Shown: positions 26,797 to 34,916 of the stretch, piece after piece
Layout of the letters: every line of letters starts with the position of its first letter
Position numbering within the stretch: the stretch's first letter is position 1
Assembly: GCA_050943615.1 (NCBI GenBank)
Contig: JBMNPN010000009.1
Location: 1 to 44,768, forward strand
Origin: CACZQA01 sp050943615
GTDB taxonomy: Bacteria; Actinomycetota; Coriobacteriia; Coriobacteriales; QAMH01
Length of the DNA: 44,768 bases
Reading direction: 5' to 3'
Made by a program: the position numbers and the translations under genes
Notes under the pieces: model-generated
What the model was told of the DNA's origin: nothing
Databases searched by the model: none
What the model saw: only the letters and a program-made list of their open reading frames with translations

Positions 26797-27330
26797 CCAG
26801 GGACGTGGTCGACCACCTAGGCAACTTCGATGCAGCGCGCGCCGAAGCCCGCCACGTGGTCGACCACCTGGGGCCTTTCGGTGCAGAATGCGCATCGAAA
26901 CCAGCCGCGTGGGCGAGCAGCAGGCCAGAATCCGCATCGAACCCCCGTACGTGGTCGACCACCAGACGCCTCTCGATGCAGCGCGCGCCGAAGCCCGCCA
27001 CGTGGTCGAGCACCAGCCGACCACCAGGGCCCTCTCGATGCAATATCCGCATCGAACCCCCGTACGTGGGCGGATGACCGCATCGAACCCAGGGACGTGG
27101 TCGACCACCTGGGCAACTTCGATGCAGCGCGCGCCGAAGGCCGCCACGTGGTCGACCACCTGGGGCCTTTCGGTGCAGAATGCGCATCGAAACCAGCCGC
27201 GTGGGCGAGCAGCAGGCCAGAATCCGCATCGAACCCCCGTACGTGGTCGACCACCAGACGCCTCTCGATGCATCGTGCGCCGAAGGCCTCCACGTGGGCG
27301 ACCACTTGGGGCGCTTCGATGCAAGTGGCA
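26797..27330. repeat. Palindromic tandem array A
   Basis: Eleven cores of the type GTGGTCGACCAC or a variant, at about 26804, 26855, 26908, 26950, 27001, 27065, 27096, 27147, 27200, 27242 and 27293, spaced 31-64 (mostly 42-53) bases. Each lies inside a longer palindrome with outer arms such as GCATCGAA and TTCGATGC. One unit spans 27079-27124, with 8-bp outer arms and CCCAG/CTGGG inside. A unit at 27130-27175 has GCGCCGAA/TTCGGTGC, so arm changes are paired. About 183 bases (26797-26979) recur nearly identically at 27089-27271. It fills most of the 700-base gap between argH and the transposase; I see no gene in it. Confidence 0.9.
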
Positions 27331-27340
27331 CATCGGAGAC

Positions 27341-28727
27341 GGTCAAGTCCACATTTGTGTGTAAATTCGCAACCGCGTTCCTCCCGTTCCTAGGCCGCCC
27401 TCTCCATCTTCTCCTGCTCGCGCGCTATCTCGGCGAGCTTCGGGGCGCACGCCTCGAGCTCCTCCACGGCCGGCGAGTAGTACATCTTCCGGCTCGCCGC
27501 CCACTTCTCGTCCATCTCCTCGATGACGGCGGCGGACAGCCTGAGCGCCGACGCCTCGCTCGGGAAGACGCCCACCACCTTCGTGCGGCGCTTGATCTCC
27601 CTGTTCAGGCGCTCCAGGTAGTTGGTCGTGCGCGTGCAGGCGCGCATGCCCTCCGGCAGCGCCATCACGGTCATCGCGTCCTCGAACCCGGCGTCGAGCG
27701 CCTCGACGGCCCTGGGCGCCGCCTCGGCGTAGTCGGCGGCGATCTCGTCGCGGCGCCTGCGGGCGGCGGCCAGCGTCTTGCAGTTGAACATCTCCACGAG
27801 CTCGAGGCGCAGGCCGGCCCTGAGGTGCTTGGGCGCCGCGTCCGTGACGTTGCGCGCGAGGTGCGCCTGGCAGCGCTGCCAGGGGACGCCGGGCAGCACG
27901 GCGCGCAGGGCCGCCCTCAGCCCCTCGTGCGCGTCCGAGGTGAACATCTTCACGCCGGTGAGCCCCCGGCCGACCAGCGAGCGCAGGAAGGCCGTCCAGG
28001 TCTCGGCGGTCTCGGCCTCGGCGAGCTCGACGCCGACCACCTCCCTGCGGCCGAAGGGCGTGAACACGATGGCGACGAGCAGCGCGCGGGACACGACGCG
28101 GTGGTCCACGCGCACCCTGAGGTAGGTGGCTTCGGCCATCAGGAACGGCTTGGGCCCCTCGATGGGCCTCGTCCTGAACGCCTCCACGGCCCCGTCGAGC
28201 TCCGCGCACGCCTCCGAGACCGCCTGCTTGGAGGGCGACCTCCCGCAGATCTCGGTCATGACGCGGCCGACCTTGGCGGTGGAGACGCCGGCGACGACCA
28301 TCTCGGCCATCGCCGTGACCAGCGCCGCCTCGCTGCGCCGGTAGTTGTCGAAGACGAGCGTCCTGAACGGCACGTTGCGGTGCCTCGGCACCGTCAGCTC
28401 GATGGTGCCGACCCTCGTGACGAGCGGGCGCTTCCTCGTGCCGTTGCGCCGGTCGGTGCGCTCCTCGGTGCGCTCGTAGGGCTCGGCGCGCAGCTGCTCG
28501 GCCGACTCCGCCCTGAGCACCGCGTCGAGCGACTCCTGCAGCAGCGCCTGGAAGGCGTCGCCGGCGTCCTCCCCGAGGAGCCGTAGAATCTCGTCCTGAT
28601 CGAGGGTAATATTGATCCGAGCCATGTTCGACCTCCAAGTCTCCGTGGTTTTTGCCGATTGCGATCCTGCTTGGAAGGCGGGCCTCTGGCTCACTTCCCG
28701 CCTTTTACACCATTTTATGTACGTGAC
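27341..28727 (-). mobile_element. IS256-family insertion sequence
   Basis: About 1.39 kb. Imperfect terminal inverted repeats: 27341-27364 (starts GTCAAGTCCACA) against the reverse complement of 28704-28727 (starts GTCACGTACATA), 16 of 24 matching, with GTGTAAA shared. One transposase gene fills the element. No clean target duplication is seen; CGGAG occurs close to both outer ends (27333-27337 and 28730-28734). The ends are therefore approximate. Confidence 0.75.
27390..28625 (-). CDS. IS256/mutator family transposase
   Basis: 411 residues. DDE-type transposase with the family pieces: a region around 160-170, TSDAHEGL (Asp231), RCQAHLARN (Cys252/His255) and ERLNREIKRR (Glu343). The first catalytic position, normally Asp in a DAxYxxVR motif, is Glu165 in FLMAEATYLRVR, so activity may be impaired. 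The ATG at 28625 has GGAGG upstream; a longer frame to 28835 runs through array B and is not coding. Confidence 0.92.
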   Translation of the reverse strand: MARINITLDQDEILRLLGEDAGDAFQALLQESLDAVLRAESAEQLRAEPYERTEERTDRRNGTRKRPLVTRVGTIELTVPRHRNVPFRTLVFDNYRRSEAALVTAMAEMVVAGVSTAKVGRVMTEICGRSPSKQAVSEACAELDGAVEAFRTRPIEGPKPFLMAEATYLRVRVDHRVVSRALLVAIVFTPFGRREVVGVELAEAETAETWTAFLRSLVGRGLTGVKMFTSDAHEGLRAALRAVLPGVPWQRCQAHLARNVTDAAPKHLRAGLRLELVEMFNCKTLAAARRRRDEIAADYAEAAPRAVEALDAGFEDAMTVMALPEGMRACTRTTNYLERLNREIKRRTKVVGVFPSEASALRLSAAVIEEMDEKWAASRKMYYSPAVEELEACAPKLAEIAREQEKMERAA

Positions 28728-28729
28728 TT

Positions 28730-28945
28730 CGGAGCCCTCACGTGGGCGCGCACGAAGGTGGGTTCTGCGAACGCCGCACGGAAACCCTGCTAGTGCGCGC
28801 GCACGCGGGCTGGTTCCGCGCGAGAATCCGCGCACGTACTGGAGTTCGGCGCATTTCTAGCCTGATTCTTCGCAGAACCCTTGCTCGTGTGCGCGCACCA
28901 AGGGCAGTTCAGCGCACCGTGCGCAGGACCTCGCTACGTGCGTGG
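28730..28945. repeat. Palindromic array B (degenerate continuation of array A)
   Basis: About five units spaced roughly 40-55 bases, with cores GTGGGCGCGCAC (28742-28753), GTGCGCGCGCAC (28793-28804) and GTGTGCGCGCAC (28887-28898), plus two degenerate copies near 28836 and 28941. Outer arms contain GAACC and GGTTC-type halves (GGTTCTGCG, GGTTCCGCG, CGCAGAACC). One unit reads GCGCGGAACCAGCCCGCGTG on the minus strand, close to an array A unit (CATCGAAACCAGCCGCGTGG). It lies just outside the IS right end. The rest of the gap to tRNA-Ala holds that tRNA's terminator and no gene. Confidence 0.65.
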
Positions 28946-29023
28946 ATCCCATGTCGTGATAACGAAGAGCTTGCCCGCACCAGGGACAACCGCCCAACGC
29001 AACGTGCGCCAGCAATAATCCCC

Positions 29024-29057
29024 CTGAAAGAGAAAAGGGACCTCGAAAGGTCCCTTT
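29024..29057 (-). terminator. Terminator after tRNA-Ala
   Basis: AAAGGGACCT (29034-29043) pairs with AGGTCCCTTT (29048-29057), followed on the minus strand by a T-rich tail (TTTTCTCTTT). Confidence 0.8.
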
Positions 29058-29067
29058 GCAAGTGCGA

Positions 29068-29143
29068 TGGTGGAGATGAAGGGATTCGAACCCTCGGCCC
29101 CCACGTTGCGAACGTGATGCTCTCCCAGCTGAGCTACATCCCC
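29068..29143 (-). tRNA. tRNA-Ala (anticodon CGC)
   Basis: Acceptor GGGGATG/CATCTCC with one G-T pair, D arm GCTCAGCTGGGAGAGC, anticodon loop TTCGCAA (CGC) and encoded CCA (29070-29068). A GCTACAATAC -10-like box lies upstream, the same box as before tRNA-Arg. Confidence 0.96.
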
Positions 29144-29322
29144 ATCGTATGGAGCGCCGCTTCTTGCAACGCGGGTAGGTATTGTAGCGCATTTTGCGCG
29201 ATGCGCCCCGATAAACTTGCGATATTGCAGACTGCACATGAATTCCGGACATGTCCCCGCTCCAGAGACCGCGCTCCACCTGCCCTCCAAGCTGGCTGGC
29301 ACTCGAACGCGCACCACGCAGC

Positions 29323-29538
29323 TCAGTGTGTCGGGACCCCATCTGCTGGCGGCTCGGCAGCAGAAACCGAAACGCCCGCCGCACGTGGAAGCTTCTTGCC
29401 ACATGAGGAGCACACTTCGGCATCGGGCGCGTTCTGGGTCTTGCAGAACGGGCAGTATCCCGGCGGGTTCAGCGCTCCGCCGCCTCCCGAGCCCGGGCCG
29501 CACTTTCCGCAATGACAGCAGTAGAAGCATCGGGCCAT
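29323..29538 (-). CDS. Small zinc-ribbon protein
   Basis: 71 residues. Two CxxC knuckles, CPFC and CSSC, at about 30-50 form a zinc ribbon of the common zf-ribbon type; an additional Cys-rich start (CFYCCHCGKCG) may bind a second metal. A glycine-rich linker separates them. The ATG at 29538 has GGGAGG upstream. Function unknown; possibly a nucleic-acid- or protein-binding module. Confidence 0.7.
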   Translation of the reverse strand: MARCFYCCHCGKCGPGSGGGGALNPPGYCPFCKTQNAPDAEVCSSCGKKLPRAAGVSVSAAEPPADGVPTH

Positions 29539-29743
29539 AGCTATGTGCACCTCCCTAAAAATTCTGTAACACAACCACAACGTCTATAGGCCACTCTTAG
29601 TAATAGAATGACTAGTTGTATTTGACAAGACAACCACGAGAAGATGCCTGACGAGCAACATTGCGGTTCGCCTGAACTCCCATACTTATTTGGGAGCAGG
29701 CGCTATCGATAAACGCACCAACTTGAACATGAGGAGGCAGCCT

Positions 29744-30439
29744 ATGGACGCACGGTTCCTTGAACCCTCCGGGCTTTCCCTCTACTCCAACCTCGAGCTG
29801 AAAATGGCCGTCGTCGAAGCACTCGACCAGCTCATGGGCGAACGCGATATCGACCATATCTCGGTCTCGGCGATATGCGAACGCGCGAACGTCTCGCGCG
29901 CGACCTTCTACCGCTATTTCAAGGACAAGTTCGGCATCGTTCAATGGTTCGTCCACTACCTCCACTCCCAGGGCGCAAACCAGATCGGGCGCACCCTCGG
30001 ATGGTTCGCGGGCTACTACACGGGCGAGGCCATCGTCGCGCAGCATCGCTCATTCTTTCGCAACGCCGCCAAATCGCATGACTACAACTCGCTCGACCAG
30101 TACGCTCCCCGCATGCGCGAGAGCGCCTTCAAGCACACCCTCGAAGACCTCTACCACGTCGAATACGACGAGCATCTCAGGTTCCTCGTGAAGGCGACCG
30201 TTCAGGTCGAGGTCCACCTCTTCCCGAGTTGGCACTACGACGAGTTCGACTGCACTCTCGAGGACGCCTGCAACTGGATGGTGAGCTGCGTTCCCAGCGA
30301 ACTCTACGAGCTGCTGAAAACGCCCTACACCGAGCTTTCAGAAGAAGAGGTCAGGCGCCGCGCTTCACAGTGGAAGACCGTCGACTTGGGGGCCGGCGCT
30401 CCCAAGCTCAAGGGAGCACCGGGAATCCCCGCGCGTTAG
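29744..30439 (+). CDS. TetR/AcrR family transcriptional regulator
   Basis: 231 residues. The N-terminal helix-turn-helix is typical (ISVSAICERANVSRATFYRYFKDKFGI, about residues 36-62), followed by an all-helical ligand-binding domain. The ATG at 29744 has GAGGAGG upstream. It ends four bases inside the convergent MFS gene. By position it is the likely regulator of the oxidoreductase locus (30436-36167), whose promoter region has a 20-bp perfect palindrome suited to TetR dimers. Confidence 0.87.
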   Translation: MDARFLEPSGLSLYSNLELKMAVVEALDQLMGERDIDHISVSAICERANVSRATFYRYFKDKFGIVQWFVHYLHSQGANQIGRTLGWFAGYYTGEAIVAQHRSFFRNAAKSHDYNSLDQYAPRMRESAFKHTLEDLYHVEYDEHLRFLVKATVQVEVHLFPSWHYDEFDCTLEDACNWMVSCVPSELYELLKTPYTELSEEEVRRRASQWKTVDLGAGAPKLKGAPGIPAR

Positions 30440-31671
30440 TCCTCCGGCTCGTCTGCCTTCTCAATAGACAGCGCACGCATCGGGTGAATCAGGCCAACCA
30501 CCGCGCAGAACGCGCCCATCACGATGAGCACCGGGAAGATCGCGTCGAGCCCCATGGCAGGATTGGCGACCATCGACCACGAGAAGATGTAGGGACCGAT
30601 GAACGGACCGAGGTTCATCATCGAGGTCATGACGCCCGAGACGAACGGCACGCGCGTCTTGGGAGAAAGATTGCCCGTGGCGTTTTGGGCGGCCGTGAAG
30701 AACGTCGACCCGCCAAAGCCCAAGATGAAGACACCGAGTGCGTACAGGTAGACGTTGTCGGCAACCAGGCACGGAATGATGCCGAGCACGATGAGCACGG
30801 CCGAGACACCGAACGTGCGGCCCTTGAGCAGGCGCACCGTGTACGGAAAGACCAAGCCGCACAGAATCGAGCCGATGCCGCAGCAGTTGATGACGAGCGA
30901 GGCAACGCCCGAGCTCGCAAGCTGGCGAGCGTCGAGCACCGAGGACGTCACAACTTGCACGGTCACCACGCAGGTCCAGCCGACGAGGGCATAGATCGCA
31001 TAGCCCCAGATAGCCTTCGGGACCGGTTCCTTGGGGCCTTTGAGCCCGAGCGCCGGGTCCTTGGCCTCCTTTGCCTGCACGACCCCACGTGCCTCTGGCA
31101 TCCAGATCGCCACGAAGATGAGCGGGATGAAGCCGATCAGATAGGCAAGGAACGAGAAGTTCCAGGCAATCTCGGTCAGAAAGCCCGCGACCGTCGTGTA
31201 GAGCAGGTTGAACAGGAACTGAATCGTCATGCCCAGCCCCAGGTACCGGCTGCGCTTTTCACCGTCGAAAAACGCGATGATCGTGGCGTTGCCGACGGGG
31301 AACATGATGCCCAGACCGATGCCGACGATGATGCGCGAGACGATGACGTAGAGGTAGTTGGTGATGTTGGGCAGCAGGAACGGAAACGCGCCGCCCAGGG
31401 TCATGACGAGGATGCCGACGATTCCCGTCTTGCGAAACCCGAAGCGGGAAAGCTCGGCCCCCATGATGATGCTCACGGGAACGGAAACGATACCGGTAAT
31501 GCTGTTGGCGAACATGATGGTCGTGATGTCGGTGCCCACGAAGTGCTTGGCAAATGCCGCAATCGAGGGTGTCAGAATCGCGAACTCGCTCATGCAGCAG
31601 AACAGAGCGAGAATTCCGACGACGTTCATCGTCGTGAGCTGGTCACCGGAGGTGTAATCTTTCTTTCCCAC
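30436..31671 (-). CDS. Major facilitator superfamily transporter
   Basis: 411 residues, about 12 transmembrane helices, with a central cytoplasmic loop near 195-220. The GTG at 31671 is chosen because AAGGAGG precedes it; upstream frame residues look non-coding. Located downstream of the ferredoxin gene, beyond a strong hairpin; probably the second carrier of this locus. Substrate unknown, though neighbours suggest an aromatic acid. Confidence 0.87.
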   Translation of the reverse strand: MGKKDYTSGDQLTTMNVVGILALFCCMSEFAILTPSIAAFAKHFVGTDITTIMFANSITGIVSVPVSIIMGAELSRFGFRKTGIVGILVMTLGGAFPFLLPNITNYLYVIVSRIIVGIGLGIMFPVGNATIIAFFDGEKRSRYLGLGMTIQFLFNLLYTTVAGFLTEIAWNFSFLAYLIGFIPLIFVAIWMPEARGVVQAKEAKDPALGLKGPKEPVPKAIWGYAIYALVGWTCVVTVQVVTSSVLDARQLASSGVASLVINCCGIGSILCGLVFPYTVRLLKGRTFGVSAVLIVLGIIPCLVADNVYLYALGVFILGFGGSTFFTAAQNATGNLSPKTRVPFVSGVMTSMMNLGPFIGPYIFSWSMVANPAMGLDAIFPVLIVMGAFCAVVGLIHPMRALSIEKADEPED

Positions 31672-31830
31672 GGTTCCCTCCTTTGTAAGCGAGCAAGGGC
31701 TTCTAAGCTGAAGAGGTGAACGCGTCCGCGAAAGCCCGTCTCTCCTCTCAAAGAGAAGCTTTCGATTCGCACGCGAGGTAGAAAATCCCGTTCTCCCCAA
31801 AGAGGAAGACGGAAAAGGGCGCCCGTTACA

Positions 31831-31867
31831 AACGTGGCCAGCCGCTAGAAGAAGGGCTGGCCACGTT
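31831..31867 (-). terminator. Strong intercistronic hairpin after the ferredoxin gene
   Basis: Perfect 13-bp stem AACGTGGCCAGCC (31831-31843) with GGCTGGCCACGTT (31855-31867). No T-run follows on either strand, so it may end or separate the oxidoreductase message from the MFS gene incompletely. Confidence 0.55.
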
Positions 31868-31906
31868 CTAGCTCGAAAACGAGCGAATCCTATGAAACGC
31901 TATCGA

Positions 31907-32269
31907 CTACTCGTCGATGTCGGTCGGCGCCCAGAGAACCTGCATAGGCTTCTTTGCGAGCTCGGCGGACATCTCCTCGATGGTGCCGAACTTCATGCAA
32001 GCGCCCAGGCAGTTGTGCACGCACACCGGCTCGCGGTTGCGGCCGAGACGCTCGGCGCACAGGTCGCACAGGTCGCTCGGAACCGGGATGTGGTTGAAGT
32101 TGAAGTTCTTGCCCTGGTCGTTCTCATCGTTCTTCTGCCAAGGGCCGTCGTCGAAGACGCGGATGCCCCACTTGCCAACGCCGAAGCCATGCTCTTCCTT
32201 GCAGGCGACTTCGCAGGAATGGCAGCCAGTGCAGTACTGATAGTCAATAAGGAGTCCGTACTTAGGCAT
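31907..32269 (-). CDS. Short 4Fe-4S ferredoxin-like electron transfer subunit
   Basis: 120 residues. A first cluster site, CTGCHSCEVAC (Cys13, 16, 19, 23), and a second group, CDLC with Cys83, Cys87 and Cys91. This suggests two [4Fe-4S] clusters, fewer than the four in DmsB-type subunits. It lies five bases after the molybdoenzyme gene, so the two are probably a complex in the cytoplasm. Short ferredoxins of this sort are described beside Gordonibacter catechol dehydroxylases. Confidence 0.9.
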   Translation of the reverse strand: MPKYGLLIDYQYCTGCHSCEVACKEEHGFGVGKWGIRVFDDGPWQKNDENDQGKNFNFNHIPVPSDLCDLCAERLGRNREPVCVHNCLGACMKFGTIEEMSAELAKKPMQVLWAPTDIDE

Positions 32270-32274
32270 TGTCG

Positions 32275-34809
32275 TTACTCCCCTTCCTTCACGACGATGG
32301 AGTTGGTGTAGGCATCGTTCAGGCCGAATTCGTCATAGAACTTGTTGATGTCGAGGTCATGGTTCTCGTTGATGGGCTCGACATTGCAGCAGTTGCTCTT
32401 GTACGGAGCGCCCAGGCCCAGGTTGTTGTTGTGGTGAACCGGGACGAGGTCGTTGCAGTTGGACTGGAAGACGCCGAAGAGGTTGGGCTCGTTGCCGTCC
32501 TGCTCCGGGAACCACCAGCCGTGCTCTGCCTCGACGTGGCCCGGACGGACCTTCTGGCAGACCTTGGCCTTGTACTTGGCCTCGCCGTACTGGTTCCAGA
32601 TCTTGACCCACTGGCCGTCGGTGATGTTCTTTGCCTTGGCATCTTCGGGGTTGATCTCGAGCAGCGGGTTGGGGTCGATCTCGCGAAGGATGGCGACCTC
32701 ACGATGCTCGGAGTGGAACGAGGTGAAGCGACGGGCGCCCGTGGAGAGGATGAAGGGGTACTTCTTCATGATCTCTTCGTGGGACAGGTCGCGAGCATGC
32801 CACTTCTCCTGGTTGCCGGGCTTGATGAACGGCGACTCGGGGATCTCCTTCTTCATCTCCTCGGCGCGCGGATCGGGCTTGCGCGGAGACTGGTCGGGCT
32901 CGTAGTAGTAGGGCAGCGGGTCCATGCCGTTGTTGTTGTACATGGTCGACCACAGCTCGATGCGGCCCGTCGGGGTCAGGAAGCCGGGCTTGCCGTCGGG
33001 ACGGAGCTTGCCGGTCTCGTACTTCTTGTAGAAGACCTTCCTCTTGAACTTGACGGTCTTCTTGACGTCCTCGAAGTCATGACGGCCCTCGAGGCGGTTC
33101 TTGTTGAGGTAGTCATGGTAATCGGGGTACTTCTCGTAGGCGAAACGGGCCTTGGGATCGTCGGGGTGACGCTCGGCCATGCGCTTGGCGAGCATGCAGT
33201 AGATCTCGAGGTCGGCCTTGGCCTCGCCGACGGTGATGGCCTTGTTGCCGCAGCCGGTCGTGATGGAGGCGGCGCCGTAGTGGGTACGGTTGACGCCGTC
33301 ATGCTCGACGACGGTGCTGATCGGCAGGAAGACGTCGCAGCAGCACTGGATGGTCGGGGTGATCATGACATCGGTGCCAAAGGCAAAGCCATCGGGCGCG
33401 CCATAGGAGCGGACGAGGGCGTCATGCCAACGGGAGGGCTCGGCGGAGTTGGTCGGCGCGAGCAGGTTGGTGTTGGCGATCCAGCCGAAGCGGACCGGAT
33501 ACGGGTCGTCGGTTTCCATGGTCTCGAGGATGCAGTCTGCCTGGCAGCCGGTGATCTGGTTGCAGTACAGCGGGAACTGGTCCATGCCGATGCACTCGGC
33601 GCGCTCCTCGTCGGTCATCTGGTACCAGCCCTCGGTGATGAACGAACGCGTGTCGGTGTCGTTGCCAGCCTGGCCGGCAGCGGCCTCGGCGGTGAGGTCC
33701 TCGGGCATGGAGAGGTCGGCGATGATGTTGCCACCGGGGACGTCGAGGTTGCCGCACAGGGCGATCATAGCCAGGACGCAGTGGCCGGCCTGCATGCCGT
33801 TGGTGTTCTGGTCGAACGCGAGGCCCCAGGCGATGGAAGCCGGCTCGGCCTTGGCGTACTCGCGGGCGAAGGTGTAGATGTCCTCGACGGGCACCTCGCA
33901 GATCTCTGCGGCCTTCTCGGGGGTCATGTAGGAGACGCGCTCCTTGAACTCGTCGAAGCCGTAGACCCACTTGTCGACGAAGTCCTGATCGTAGAGGCCC
34001 TCGCTGATGATGATGTTGCAGCAGGCCATGGCGAGTGCAGCGTCAGTGCCGCAGCGGACGCGCAGCTGCAGCTCAGCGCGGGTGTTCAGCCAGTTGACGC
34101 GGGGGTCGACGGAGAACAGGCGAGCGCCGCGCTTCATCAGGTCGATGACGCAGTGGCCGAAGAAGCCGTCAGGGTTGGACTCGAGCGGAGCCTTGCCCCA
34201 GACAACCATCAATTCGGGGACCTTGTACTGCGGGTCGTCGTAGCCGCCCTCGAGACCGCCAGCATAGTCGAGCTCAGGATACAGGGCGCCGAGGACCATC
34301 TGAGAGGCCATCATGCGCGGCTGGTAGCAAGCGTAGCCGGACTGCGTGTAGGCCAGGTTCGGCGTACGGAAGATGGACAGCTGGAAGTCCTGGGAGAGCA
34401 TGCCGTCACGGCCGGTGCCGACGTGGATGGCCATGGTCTTGCGGCCGTACTTGCCGGTAATCTCGTCCCACTTGTCCATGATAAGGTCGAGAGCCTCATC
34501 CCAGGTGCAGCGCTCCCAAGCATCGGCCTGGCCGAGCTTGTCGTGGTCGCGCTTCATCGGGTAGACGACGCGGTGCGGGTTGTAGACGTAGTCCTTCAGC
34601 GCGAGGCACCTCGGGCACAGGCGGCCATTGGTGATCGGGTCGTTCTCATCGCCCTCGATGTGGTCAAGCTTGCCGTCCTTGTCGACGTAGACCTTGATGC
34701 CGCATCCGACAGGGTGGCAGCCCGGGGGAGACCAGACCGAGGAACGAACGACCGTGAAGTCGCCGTCCTGGAATTTCCAGGGCTTACCGAGATCGTTTTC
34801 GAACTCCAT
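32275..34809 (-). CDS. Molybdopterin oxidoreductase, DMSO reductase superfamily (catechol dehydroxylase / transhydroxylase-like)
   Basis: 844 residues of the DMSO-reductase superfamily, binding bis-MGD. N-terminal iron-sulfur motif Cys31-x4-Cys36 and LCPRC (Cys65, Cys68). A candidate molybdenum ligand is Cys161 in SGYACYQPRMM. C-terminal cofactor-binding region around LSTGARRFTSFHSEHR. No Tat signal is present (start MEFENDLGKPWKF at 34809, with AGGAG before it), so it works in the cytoplasm. That, plus the short ferredoxin and MFS neighbours, resembles Gordonibacter catechol dehydroxylases and pyrogallol transhydroxylase rather than respiratory, exported reductases. Acetylene-hydratase-like chemistry cannot be excluded. 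The substrate is not known. Confidence 0.85.
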   Translation of the reverse strand: MEFENDLGKPWKFQDGDFTVVRSSVWSPPGCHPVGCGIKVYVDKDGKLDHIEGDENDPITNGRLCPRCLALKDYVYNPHRVVYPMKRDHDKLGQADAWERCTWDEALDLIMDKWDEITGKYGRKTMAIHVGTGRDGMLSQDFQLSIFRTPNLAYTQSGYACYQPRMMASQMVLGALYPELDYAGGLEGGYDDPQYKVPELMVVWGKAPLESNPDGFFGHCVIDLMKRGARLFSVDPRVNWLNTRAELQLRVRCGTDAALAMACCNIIISEGLYDQDFVDKWVYGFDEFKERVSYMTPEKAAEICEVPVEDIYTFAREYAKAEPASIAWGLAFDQNTNGMQAGHCVLAMIALCGNLDVPGGNIIADLSMPEDLTAEAAAGQAGNDTDTRSFITEGWYQMTDEERAECIGMDQFPLYCNQITGCQADCILETMETDDPYPVRFGWIANTNLLAPTNSAEPSRWHDALVRSYGAPDGFAFGTDVMITPTIQCCCDVFLPISTVVEHDGVNRTHYGAASITTGCGNKAITVGEAKADLEIYCMLAKRMAERHPDDPKARFAYEKYPDYHDYLNKNRLEGRHDFEDVKKTVKFKRKVFYKKYETGKLRPDGKPGFLTPTGRIELWSTMYNNNGMDPLPYYYEPDQSPRKPDPRAEEMKKEIPESPFIKPGNQEKWHARDLSHEEIMKKYPFILSTGARRFTSFHSEHREVAILREIDPNPLLEINPEDAKAKNITDGQWVKIWNQYGEAKYKAKVCQKVRPGHVEAEHGWWFPEQDGNEPNLFGVFQSNCNDLVPVHHNNNLGLGAPYKSNCCNVEPINENHDLDINKFYDEFGLNDAYTNSIVVKEGE

Positions 34810-34843
34810 AACGGTACTCCTAACGTTAGCTTGCTTTCCTCCC

Positions 34844-34873
34844 AGGCAAGGCGTCTGCATGACCGCCTTGCCT
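34844..34873 (-). promoter_or_regulatory. Intercistronic hairpin between MFS and molybdoenzyme genes
   Basis: AGGCAAGGCG (34844-34853) pairs perfectly with CGCCTTGCCT (34864-34873), 35 bases upstream of the oxidoreductase start. No T-run; possibly mRNA processing or differential expression of transporter and enzyme. Confidence 0.5.
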
Positions 34874-34916
34874 GTTAGAACCAAAGGGTGGGAGCCTTCA
34901 ACTCCCGAAGGAGGCC

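Noticed and set aside
26689..27333. N-terminal extension of ArgH through array A
   Set aside because: The frame stays open because the repeats lack stops; family length and start motif place the real start at 26688.
27330..28735. Eight-base target-site duplication CATCGGAG/CTTCGGAG for the IS
   Set aside because: The flanks match 7 of 8, but that choice moves the ends off the best terminal inverted repeats, so I do not claim a duplication.
28626..28835. Longer transposase start
   Set aside because: It would read through array B and the IS right end; the ATG at 28625 has a proper ribosome site inside the IS.
32269..34878. Plus-strand open frame of 869 codons opposite the molybdoenzyme
   Set aside because: It is the mirror of the oxidoreductase gene; the minus-strand reading has clear cofactor motifs, and this one has none.
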